From an uncultured Oscillospiraceae bacterium (GTDB lineage: Bacteria > Bacillota > Clostridia > Oscillospirales > Oscillospiraceae): a stretch of 37,262 bases of DNA. A program made the position numbers and the translations under genes. The notes beneath the pieces are model-generated. The model was not told where the DNA came from, made no database searches, and saw only the letters and a list, made by a program, of their open reading frames with translations. Below, in pieces: positions 31,372 to 37,262 of the stretch. The stretch spans positions 1 to 37,262 of the forward strand of contig CAKTOK010000011.1 in the NCBI GenBank assembly GCA_934589835.1, written 5' to 3'. Every line of letters starts with the position of its first letter. Position 1 is the first letter of the stretch.

Positions 31372-32256
31372 TCAGACCCGCAGGAACCGCCGGATGGCCG
31401 TCAGGCTGCCGCCCACGCCCACCAGAATACCGGCGCACAGGAACACCAGCGCCACCGGCCGCCAGATCTGCCCGAAGGGTACCACCGTCAAAATCTGCAG
31501 GGTGTCGGAGGCCCCGATGCCCTGTGCCACGGCGGCGTACAGCAGCCACTGTAAGCCGAAGGCGATCACCGCGCTGAACAGGCCCAGCAGCAGTCCCTCG
31601 TACACGAAGGGCCAGCGGATGAATCCGTTGGTGGCGCCCACCATCTTCATGATGGCGATCTCGTCCCGCCGGTCAAAGGTGGTCAGCTTGATGGTATTGG
31701 AGATGATGAACACAGACACCAGCAGCAAAATGGCGATCAGCGCGACGCTGATGATGCTGGCCACGTTCCGCGCGGTGGTAAAGCCCTCGGCCACTGCCTG
31801 ATCGGCCCGGGCCTTGGCGATGCCCTCCACCTGCTCCACTGCCTCCTTCGTCTCCATGATGCGGTCGGGATCCGTCACATGGATGATATACCGGTGCCGA
31901 AACACGTCGGACGGCAGATCGCCGTACAGGTCGTCCCCGTCATATTTCTCGATGTAGTTCTCCTTGGCCTCGTCCCGCGACATGAACGTACAGTCGGCCA
32001 CGTTGTATACGCTCTCGATCCAGGGCTGCAGCTCCCGTGCCTCCTGCTCCGTCAGACTGTCGTCCACGAAGGCCAGTACTGCGTTCTCCTGCTGAAGATC
32101 CGCCAGATTGGCGTTGGCGTTGTATGCCACCAGCGTAAAGGTGCCCATAATAAGAAGACAGGCCACGGTGATGCCAACGGCGGCAAAGGACATGAACCCG
32201 TGGGAAAACATATTCCCCGCGCCCTCTCTGATGAAAAACCGGAAATCATGCTTCAT
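31372..32256 (-). CDS. ftsX: Cell division ABC transporter permease FtsX
   Basis: FtsX is the membrane half of FtsEX. The 294-residue protein has a first transmembrane segment (about 24-46, AVGITVACLLIMGTFTLVAY), an extracellular loop of about 115 residues, then three more membrane segments (around 165-190, 210-240 and 260-285). The cytoplasmic loop FDRRDEIAIMKMVGATNGFIRWPF is typical of FtsX. It starts 3 bp after the ftsE stop, with GAGGTG inside the ftsE end as its ribosome site. Confidence 0.97.
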   Translation of the reverse strand: MKHDFRFFIREGAGNMFSHGFMSFAAVGITVACLLIMGTFTLVAYNANANLADLQQENAVLAFVDDSLTEQEARELQPWIESVYNVADCTFMSRDEAKENYIEKYDGDDLYGDLPSDVFRHRYIIHVTDPDRIMETKEAVEQVEGIAKARADQAVAEGFTTARNVASIISVALIAILLLVSVFIISNTIKLTTFDRRDEIAIMKMVGATNGFIRWPFVYEGLLLGLFSAVIAFGLQWLLYAAVAQGIGASDTLQILTVVPFGQIWRPVALVFLCAGILVGVGGSLTAIRRFLRV

Positions 32257-32259
32257 GCC

Positions 32260-32937
32260 TTACACCTCATAGCTGCCCATGCCGTCGCCGATGACGCGGC
32301 CCTCGTTGAGCAGGATGATCCGCTTGTTGAAATGGTTCACCAGTCCCCGCTCGTGGGTGACCACGATGACGGTGGTGCCCAGCGCGTTGATGCGCTCCAG
32401 CAGCGTCATGATCTCCAGCGAGCGCGCGGGGTCCAGATTGCCCGTTGGCTCATCCGCCACGATGGTGCTGGGGTTGTTCACCAGCGCCCGGGCGATGGCC
32501 ACGCGCTGCTGCTCGCCGCCGGACAGCTCATCGGGATAGCGGTTCTCCTTGTCCGCCAGTCCCACCAGCTCCAGCACATAGGGGATGCGGCTGCGTAGAG
32601 CGCGGGGCGCAGCGCCTACCGCCCGCATGGCCAGCGCCAGATTGTCGTACACCGTCTTGTTTCCGATCAGCCGGAAATCCTGAAAGATCACGCCGATGGT
32701 CCGGCGCATATAGGGGATCTGCCGCTCGGAGATGCGGCTCATGGAAAAGCCGTTGACCATCACGCGGCCTGCCGTGGGCACCACCTCGCCGGTCAGCAGC
32801 TTGATAATCGTGGACTTACCGGAGCCGGATGGCCCCACAAGGAACGCAAATTCTCCGTCATCCACGGTAAAGGACACGCCCTTGAGGGCGTGAGTCCCGT
32901 TGTCATACACCTTTTCTGCGTCTATCAAACGGATCAT
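32260..32937 (-). CDS. ftsE: Cell division ATP-binding protein FtsE
   Basis: FtsE is the ATPase of FtsEX. The 225-residue protein has Walker A GPSGSGKST (35-43), IFQDFRL (Q-loop), the signature LSGGEQQR, Walker B IVADEPTGNLDP and the switch His in VVTHE. I chose ATG 32937 because AGGAG lies 7 nt upstream; ATG 32958 or 32961 have none. It heads the unit ftsE-ftsX-M23. Confidence 0.97.
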   Translation of the reverse strand: MIRLIDAEKVYDNGTHALKGVSFTVDDGEFAFLVGPSGSGKSTIIKLLTGEVVPTAGRVMVNGFSMSRISERQIPYMRRTIGVIFQDFRLIGNKTVYDNLALAMRAVGAAPRALRSRIPYVLELVGLADKENRYPDELSGGEQQRVAIARALVNNPSTIVADEPTGNLDPARSLEIMTLLERINALGTTVIVVTHERGLVNHFNKRIILLNEGRVIGDGMGSYEV

Positions 32938-32994
32938 AGCTCTGCTCCTGTTCGTCATCATGCAACATCCTGCGGCCGTTTTCGACCAAACTTC

Positions 32995-33023
32995 ATTATA
33001 TATAAATGGTTACAAAATGGCAA
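32995..33023 (-). promoter_or_regulatory. Promoter of ftsE-ftsX-M23
   Basis: TTGCCA (33018-33023), 17 bp, TATAAT (32995-33000) on the minus strand. Confidence 0.8.
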
Positions 33024-33116
33024 CAGGAAAGATATGAATATTTCCTTAATTTGCCCCGCCGCGCTTTGGGCGCCTCCCGCCGCCAAACGGTTCCCTTTTC
33101 CGGCAAAAAACGGAAA

Positions 33117-33138
33117 AGAAACGCGTTTCCGCGTCTCT
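33117..33138 (-). terminator. Terminator after the zinc-ribbon/OB-fold gene
   Basis: AGAAACGCG (33117-33125) and CGCGTCTCT (33130-33138) pair around TTTC, with one wobble. On the minus strand the hairpin is followed by TTTTCC. Further short inverted repeats (CTTTTCCG and CGGAAAAG) lie just beyond. Confidence 0.7.
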
Positions 33139-33150
33139 TTCCCTGTGATA

Positions 33151-33720
33151 TCAGTTGATGCTGTCGATATCCAGCGAGTAGCCCAGCACCTCTCCCACAG
33201 CGGTGATCTTCCCCCGCACGGTAATGGGATCGCCCGCAGCCAGCTCCATGACCCGGTTCGTCTGGTCCTCGCTCTTGATGTAGCACTGTACGCTGTCAAG
33301 GAGATAATCGTAATTGTCAGGATCCGCCTCCACGCAGATGTACTTGCCGCTGCTGTCGATGGTCCCCAGATACCCCTCTATCTCCACGTACTGCCCGTTG
33401 TAGGTCTTCTCGGCGCTCAGCGCGTTCTTCTTCAGGGCGTCAAACAGCTCCGTCACATCGTAGTGGGTATACGATACCGGCTCCTCCTGCTGCTTTCCCG
33501 CGCCGCTGCCCGCTTTGCCGCTGTCTCCGCCGGACGGTTGACCGCCCCCGCTCCTACCGGAGCCGCCGGCAATGGCCGCTACGACCACCACCAGCAGCAC
33601 CCAGAACCACCACTTCTTGTAGACCGGCTTCTTGTTCTTACCTCCGCAGCTGGGGCAGGTCTTCGCATTCGCCGCCATCTCCGCTCCGCAGATATCGCAG
33701 GTCTTCATTTTTTCTGCCAT
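33151..33720 (-). CDS. Zinc-ribbon, single-TM, OB-fold (tRNA_anti-like) membrane protein
   Basis: The 189-residue protein has a zinc ribbon (Cys8, Cys11, Cys22, Cys25), one transmembrane segment (about 36-52, KKWWFWVLLVVVVAAIAGG), a Gly/Ser-rich linker (52-78) and a C-terminal domain (about 85-189: GQYVEIEGYLGTID, DPITVRGKITAVGEV) that fits the tRNA_anti-like OB fold. The ribbon would be cytoplasmic and the OB fold outside, or the reverse. Function is unknown. ATG 33720 follows AGGAGG. It is divergent from an XRE regulator, with two identical operators between. Confidence 0.85.
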   Translation of the reverse strand: MAEKMKTCDICGAEMAANAKTCPSCGGKNKKPVYKKWWFWVLLVVVVAAIAGGSGRSGGGQPSGGDSGKAGSGAGKQQEEPVSYTHYDVTELFDALKKNALSAEKTYNGQYVEIEGYLGTIDSSGKYICVEADPDNYDYLLDSVQCYIKSEDQTNRVMELAAGDPITVRGKITAVGEVLGYSLDIDSIN

Positions 33721-33743
33721 ATCAATTTCCTCCTCTCAGCTTT

Positions 33744-33791
33744 GATAGCACATTTGCTATCGTTTGGAATAAAGATAGCACATTTGCTATA
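33744..33791. promoter_or_regulatory. Twin palindromic operators
   Basis: GATAGCACATTTGCTATC at 33744-33761 (arms GATAGCA/TGCTATC around CATT) is repeated at 33774-33791 with only the last base changed. Centre spacing is 30 bp, about three helical turns, so two dimers would bind on the same face of DNA. The XRE protein at 33819 is the probable ligand. Confidence 0.85.
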
Positions 33792-33793
33792 AG
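33764..33793 (+). promoter_or_regulatory. Promoter of the XRE regulator
   Basis: TTGGAA (33764-33769), 18 bp, TATAAG (33788-33793) on the plus strand. The second operator covers the -10 box, which fits autorepression. Confidence 0.55.
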
Positions 33794-33800
33794 CTGTCAA
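33772..33800 (-). promoter_or_regulatory. Promoter of the zinc-ribbon/OB-fold gene
   Basis: TTGACA (33795-33800), 17 bp, TATCTT (33772-33777) on the minus strand. The second operator fills the spacer, and the first lies just downstream of the start of transcription. Confidence 0.75.
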
Positions 33801-33818
33801 GCAAGGAGGTGCCATTCC

Positions 33819-34037
33819 ATGATCCAGCGTATGATCGACGTTCGCATCGACCACGACGAATCCCAGCGGCAGCTGGCCGCCGCCATCGGATACCATCAGG
33901 TACAGATTGCCCGCTATGAGACGGGCCACAACACGCCCCCCATCGCCTATCTCGTCAAATTCTGTGAGCATTACCATGTCAGCGCAGACTATCTGCTGGG
34001 TCTTCCCCGCGGACTGGAGTGGCCCCGCGATGCGTGA
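33819..34037 (+). CDS. XRE-family HTH regulator
   Basis: The 72-residue protein is one HTH domain: QRQLAAAIGYHQVQIARYET is the core, followed by the usual PPIAYLVKFCEHYHVSADYLLGL. It should bind the twin palindromes 33744-33791 and control itself and the divergent membrane gene (inference). ATG 33819 has AAGGAGGT 8 nt upstream. A strong terminator follows. It is not similar in detail to the HTH protein at 525-737. Confidence 0.93.
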   Translation: MIQRMIDVRIDHDESQRQLAAAIGYHQVQIARYETGHNTPPIAYLVKFCEHYHVSADYLLGLPRGLEWPRDA

Positions 34038-34097
34038 CCGCGGCGATCGGTGCGCCCGCTTCCGCTCCTATCCGTCAAAGCAGCGCCGTATGCAGCA

Positions 34098-34131
34098 AAA
34101 ACAGCACCTGCCTCACGGCAGGTGCTGTTTT
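34098..34131. terminator. Bidirectional terminator between convergent genes
   Basis: AAAACAGCACCTGCC (34098-34112) and GGCAGGTGCTGTTTT (34117-34131) are perfect 15-bp arms around TCAC. It serves the XRE gene and the CdaR-like gene. Confidence 0.93.
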
Positions 34132-34148
34132 GGTATGAAAAGTGCGTT

Positions 34149-35243
34149 TTACGCGTCGATGCCGCGGCTGGTCAGGTACTTCTTGACCATCAGCGCTACC
34201 TTGAACGTGATGGCGTCATCGAACTCCCGCAGGTCCAGCCCCGTCAGCTTCTTGATCTTCTCCAGCCGGTACACCAACGTGTTGCGGTGGACGAACAGCT
34301 TCCGCGCCGTCTCCGACACGTTCAGGTTGTTCTCAAAGAACTTGTAGATGGTGAACAGTGTCTCCTGATCCAGCGCGTCGATGGGGTTCTTCTTGAAGAC
34401 CTCCTGCAAAAACATTTCACACAGGGTGGTGGGCAGCTGATAGATCAGCCGTCCGATTCCCAGATTCTCATAGTTGATGACGTACCGCTCGGTGTCGAAG
34501 ACCTTGCCCACCTCAATGGCGATCTGGGCCTCCTTATAGCTCTTGGCCAGATCCCGCAGGTGCATGGCCAGCGTGCCGATACCCACAAACACGCAGCTCT
34601 CGCCGTCAAGGCGCAGGGCCTCCTCGATGCGCTGGGCCACGGCCTCCAGATCCTTGGCGGTGGCGTTCTCGTCCATCTGGTGGATCAGCGCCACATCCTG
34701 CTCGCCGACGCTGATGACAAAATCGTTCTGCCGGTCGGGAAACAGCCCCTGGATCACATCCACCGGCACCGTTTCCAGCCGGTCATCCACGGGCCGGATG
34801 ACAAACACGCCCCGGGCCGTCTCCGCCGCGACGTGCAGCTCCTTGGCCCGCATATAAATATCGCTGATGAGGATATTGTCGGAGATGATGTTTTTGATGA
34901 AGGAGCCCTTGTCGTGCTTCTCCTCGTAATAGCTCTTGGCGGCGTTCAGGGACACGGCGGCCATGGCGCACACCGTGCGGCTCATGCTGTCGTCCCCGCT
35001 GGCGAACACCGCATAATCAAAGTGGCTGCCCCAGCTGGGCAGCGCCTTGAAGGTCCTGCCCTCCAGTGTGATGCAGGCGCCCTCGGCGGCGGCGATGGGC
35101 TCCACATACTTGGTCCACTTCTTGCCGATCCCCGTCAGCTCGCTGCAGGCGATCACCGTGCCGTCCGCGTCAATGACGCCGATGGTGCGATCCGTCGTCT
35201 CCTTGAATTGCAGTACCACATTCTGAAAAATTCTTCCCGACAT
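34149..35243 (-). CDS. CdaR/PucR-family transcriptional regulator
   Basis: The 364-residue protein has an N-terminal ligand-sensing region (GVIDADGTVIACSELTGIGK), a GGDEF-like/CdaR middle domain (FVIRPVDDRLETVPVDVIQG...SVGEQDVALIHQM) and a C-terminal PucR-type HTH (NNLNVSETARKLFVHRNTLV, then YRLEKIKKLTGLDLREFDDA). Relatives control sugar acid or purine use, but no target operon lies next to it, so the ligand is unknown. ATG 35243 follows AGGAGG; the longer frame to 35285 has no site. A palindrome inside its promoter suggests autoregulation. Confidence 0.92.
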   Translation of the reverse strand: MSGRIFQNVVLQFKETTDRTIGVIDADGTVIACSELTGIGKKWTKYVEPIAAAEGACITLEGRTFKALPSWGSHFDYAVFASGDDSMSRTVCAMAAVSLNAAKSYYEEKHDKGSFIKNIISDNILISDIYMRAKELHVAAETARGVFVIRPVDDRLETVPVDVIQGLFPDRQNDFVISVGEQDVALIHQMDENATAKDLEAVAQRIEEALRLDGESCVFVGIGTLAMHLRDLAKSYKEAQIAIEVGKVFDTERYVINYENLGIGRLIYQLPTTLCEMFLQEVFKKNPIDALDQETLFTIYKFFENNLNVSETARKLFVHRNTLVYRLEKIKKLTGLDLREFDDAITFKVALMVKKYLTSRGIDA

Positions 35244-35305
35244 AACGACTTCCTCCTGCGAACCTCGCGTAGGTATTTTGTGCAATCTGTCAAGCCGATG
35301 CTCCT

Positions 35306-35334
35306 ATTATATCGTCACTATGACGGTTTTGCAA
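35306..35334 (-). promoter_or_regulatory. Promoter of the CdaR-like gene with palindromic operator
   Basis: TTGCAA (35329-35334), 17 bp, TATAAT (35306-35311) on the minus strand. The perfect palindrome CGTCA-CTA-TGACG (35313-35325) fills the spacer. Confidence 0.75.
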
Positions 35335-35394
35335 GTATTTTTTTCTCTTTTCCACAAAAAATCTGTCGGCTTTTTTGTTGTTATGTCGAAAAAA

Positions 35395-36108
35395 TCACAA
35401 TCCCGCCGTTTTCCGCAGCGCCGACACCTCCGCCGCCGTCAAATCCCGAAACGCACCGGTCTCCAGCGACGGATCCAGCGTCAGCGGGCCCATGGCCAGC
35501 CGCTTCAGATACCGCACCGGTGCGCCGCGGAACGCCAGCATCCGCTTGACCTGATGGAACTTTCCCTCCTGCAGCGTCACGATGCACGCACCGCTGCCGC
35601 ACAGCTCCAGTCCCGCCGGCAGGCATACCAGCCCATCATCCAGCGTCATGCCCTTGGCAAAGGCATCCGCATCCGCCGGTCCCAGCAGGCCGTCCACCTC
35701 CGCATAATACCGCTTGTCCACATGGTACTTCGGGCTGAGCAGCCGGTGGGCCAGCTCTCCATCGTCTGTCAGCAGCAGCAGTCCCTCCGTGTCCTTGTCC
35801 AGCCGTCCCACCGGCGACAGTCCCCGCCGCCGCAGCTCCGGCGGCAGCAGCTCCAGCACCGTCTTCTGGCGGTTGTCCTCTGTGGCGGACAGCACTCCCG
35901 CCGGCTTGTGCAGCATGATATAGGTGTGTTTTTGCAGCACCACCGCTTGCCCGCCCACGGTGACAGCCGCCGTCTCCGGATCGAGCTTTTCCTCGGCGGA
36001 GGACGCCGCCACGCCGTTGACGCGCACCTGCCCCTGCTTCACCAGCAGCTTGACCTCCCGCCGCGACCAGCGGCCCGTGGCGGCCAGCACCTTGTCCAGA
36101 CGCTCCAT
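35395..36108 (-). CDS. RsuA/RluB-family pseudouridine synthase
   Basis: The 237-residue enzyme makes pseudouridine in rRNA. It has an N-terminal S4 domain (MERLDKVLAATGRWSRREVK, about 1-60) and a catalytic domain with Asp104 in GRLDKDTEGLLLLT, plus MLHKPAGVLSAT and EGKFHQVKRML, typical of RsuA-like enzymes that modify 16S rRNA position 516; RluB/E/F cannot be excluded. ATG 36108 follows GAGGAGGG. The frame to 36699 runs through the antisense of the lipoprotein gene and is not real. No clear terminator follows. Confidence 0.94.
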   Translation of the reverse strand: MERLDKVLAATGRWSRREVKLLVKQGQVRVNGVAASSAEEKLDPETAAVTVGGQAVVLQKHTYIMLHKPAGVLSATEDNRQKTVLELLPPELRRRGLSPVGRLDKDTEGLLLLTDDGELAHRLLSPKYHVDKRYYAEVDGLLGPADADAFAKGMTLDDGLVCLPAGLELCGSGACIVTLQEGKFHQVKRMLAFRGAPVRYLKRLAMGPLTLDPSLETGAFRDLTAAEVSALRKTAGL

Positions 36109-36136
36109 CCGCGCCCTCCTCTTCATCGTTTCCTTG

Positions 36137-36164
36137 ATTGTAGCATATTCCCGCTGAAATACAA
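36137..36164 (-). promoter_or_regulatory. Promoter of the pseudouridine synthase
   Basis: TTGTAT (36159-36164), 16 bp, TACAAT (36137-36142) on the minus strand. A T/A-rich stretch with TATAAA (36166-36171) could serve the divergent lipoprotein gene. Confidence 0.6.
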
Positions 36165-36189
36165 ATATAAATTGCAAGAGGTGATGCGC

Positions 36190-36651
36190 TTGTATGTGAT
36201 TCATATGCGTTTTACACGCCGGAAGCTCCTGCTGACCGCCGCCGCGCTGGTGCTCGTCACCGGTATGGCTCTGCTGCTGGCCGGCTGCTTCCGCAGCAGC
36301 GCCCCCGATCAGGCAGTGACGCTTGCCGCCAACGAGCAGCGGCTGACCTATCTGCGGGAGTTGGGCTGGGAGGTGGTGCCGGAGCCGGTGGAAACGCTGG
36401 ATCTCCAGCTGCCGGAGGACCTGAAGCCCCAGTGGGGCGACTATCTGAAGCTGCAAAAGCAGCAGGGCTTCCCCTTCGCCGACTGTGCCGGCCAGACCGT
36501 GCGCCGCTTTACCTACACCGTTACCAACTATCCGGAGATCCCGGAGGGGGTGCAGGTCAACCTGTTCCTCTGCGAGGACCGGCTGGTGGGCGGCGATATC
36601 ATCGCCATCGGCGAAAACGGCTTTCAGTCCGCGCTGACCTTTCCCCAGTGA
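36190..36651 (+). CDS. DUF4830-like lipoprotein
   Basis: The 153-residue product has a lipoprotein signal (TAAALVLVTGMALLLAGC, lipid Cys33) and then a compact domain: ANEQRLTYLRELGWEVVPEP, LKLQKQQGFPF, RRFTYTVTNYP, RLVGGDIIAIGENGF. The layout matches clostridial DUF4830 proteins, whose function is unknown. The start is uncertain: TTG 36190 has GAGG 8 nt upstream, ATG 36184 only 2 nt, ATG 36205 none. Divergent from the pseudouridine synthase gene. Confidence 0.82.
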   Translation: MYVIHMRFTRRKLLLTAAALVLVTGMALLLAGCFRSSAPDQAVTLAANEQRLTYLRELGWEVVPEPVETLDLQLPEDLKPQWGDYLKLQKQQGFPFADCAGQTVRRFTYTVTNYPEIPEGVQVNLFLCEDRLVGGDIIAIGENGFQSALTFPQ

Positions 36652-36697
36652 CCACCTATCCGTAAAAGACCGCCGTCCACCCCGCATCCCCGCACGC

Positions 36698-36731
36698 AAA
36701 AAGAGAGACGCCTTACGGCGCCTCTCTTTTT
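36698..36731. terminator. Bidirectional terminator between the lipoprotein gene and tuf
   Basis: AAAAAGAGAGACGCC (36698-36712) and GGCGCCTCTCTTTTT (36717-36731) pair around TTAC with one mismatch, with T runs in both directions. Confidence 0.9.
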
Positions 36732-36765
36732 ATGATCGTTTGATCCGTTTCCCTCGGCAGGAAAA

Positions 36766-37262
36766 TTACTCCTCGATGCCGATAACGACACCGGAGCCGA
36801 CGGTACGGCCACCCTCACGGATAGCGAAACGCAGACCGTTCTCGATAGCGATGGGGGTGATCAGCTCCACGTTCATATCGACGTTATCGCCGGGCATGCA
36901 CATCTCAACGCCCTCGGGCAGCGTGATGACGCCGGTCACGTCGGTGGTACGGAAGTAGAACTGGGGACGATAGTTGTTGAAGAAGGGGGTGTGGCGGCCG
37001 CCCTCGTCCTTGGTCAGAACGTAGACCTGGCCAACGAACTTGGTGTGGGGATGGATGGAGCCGGGCTTGGACAGAACCTGACCGCGCTCGATCTCGGTCT
37101 TGGCAACGCCGCGCAGCAGAGCGCCGATGTTATCACCAGCCTCAGCGTAGTCCAGCAGCTTGTGGAACATCTCGATACCGGTAACAGTGGTCTCGCGCTT
37201 CTCATCGGACAGACCGACGATCTCGACCTTCTCGTTCAGGTTCAGCTTACCACGCTCCACAC
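36766..37262 (-). CDS. tuf: Elongation factor Tu, C-terminal part (gene runs off the right edge)
   Basis: EF-Tu brings aminoacyl-tRNA to the ribosome. About 165 codons of the 3' part are present: [17 protein letters not shown] (start of domain 2), [48 protein letters not shown] and the C-terminal [17 protein letters not shown]. The GTP-binding domain lies beyond 37262. The frame is continuous to the edge; the GTG at 37258-37260 is an internal Val codon, not a start. Confidence 0.97.
   Translation of the reverse strand, partial: VERGKLNLNEKVEIVGLSDEKRETTVTGIEMFHKLLDYAEAGDNIGALLRGVAKTEIERGQVLSKPGSIHPHTKFVGQVYVLTKDEGGRHTPFFNNYRPQFYFRTTDVTGVITLPEGVEMCMPGDNVDMNVELITPIAIENGLRFAIREGGRTVGSGVVIGIEE

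Noticed and set aside
1..37262. tRNA, rRNA or complete insertion sequences
   Set aside because: I saw no CCA-ended cloverleaf, no rRNA core sequence and no transposase frame, though reading by eye could miss a tRNA.

Overview
The window reads as chromosomal core sequence of a GC-rich member of the Bacillota, class Clostridia, most likely Oscillospiraceae or a close relative (inference). The reasons are AGGAGG-type ribosome binding sites, A/T-rich promoters of the TTGACA/TATAAT type, Gram-positive gene orders (prs-pth-mfd-prsA-like; dprA-topA-trmFO; pgk-tpiA-gpmI), ftsEX, a sporulation-type M23 peptidase, a CdaR/PucR regulator and a DUF4830-like lipoprotein. No rRNA, tRNA, CRISPR array or intact insertion sequence was found.

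Region 1-1606 is accessory. It has the tail of an unrecognised gene, then a module of a 58-residue gene divergent from a small HTH gene, bounded by 129-bp direct repeats that carry broken ends of the same two genes. About 790 bp of gene-free DNA packed with GC-rich inverted repeats follows. Region 1607-9590 is on the minus strand: thiolase (thl) with a promoter rich in operator-like sequences, then prs-pth-mfd-prsA-like, with a tiny separately promoted and terminated ORF upstream of prs. Region 9742-15811 is on the plus strand: trmL, the glycolytic run pgk-tpiA-gpmI, gpsA and a membrane-anchored M23 peptidase that resembles SpoIIQ.

Region 15822-33000 is again mostly minus strand: a secreted lipoprotein serpin; rnc and acpP; a long unit 2'-O-methyltransferase-dprA-topA-trmFO-plsX; a left-handed beta-helix acyltransferase with glmM (amino-sugar synthesis); greA-lysS; an unrecognised 222-residue gene; and ftsE-ftsX with a coiled-coil M23 murein hydrolase (division-linked wall cleavage). 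Region 33001-37262 holds a zinc-ribbon/OB-fold membrane protein divergent from an XRE regulator with twin operators between them, a CdaR-like regulator with a palindrome in its promoter, an RsuA-type pseudouridine synthase divergent from a DUF4830-like lipoprotein, and the 3' part of tuf.

The genes are mostly housekeeping (glycolysis, translation, wall, lipid, DNA maintenance). The parts that stand out are the duplicated HTH module, the repeat-rich gap, the serpin, the tiny ORF before prs, and the twin-operator HTH/OB-fold pair. Names come from reading protein motifs by eye; no database search was possible.
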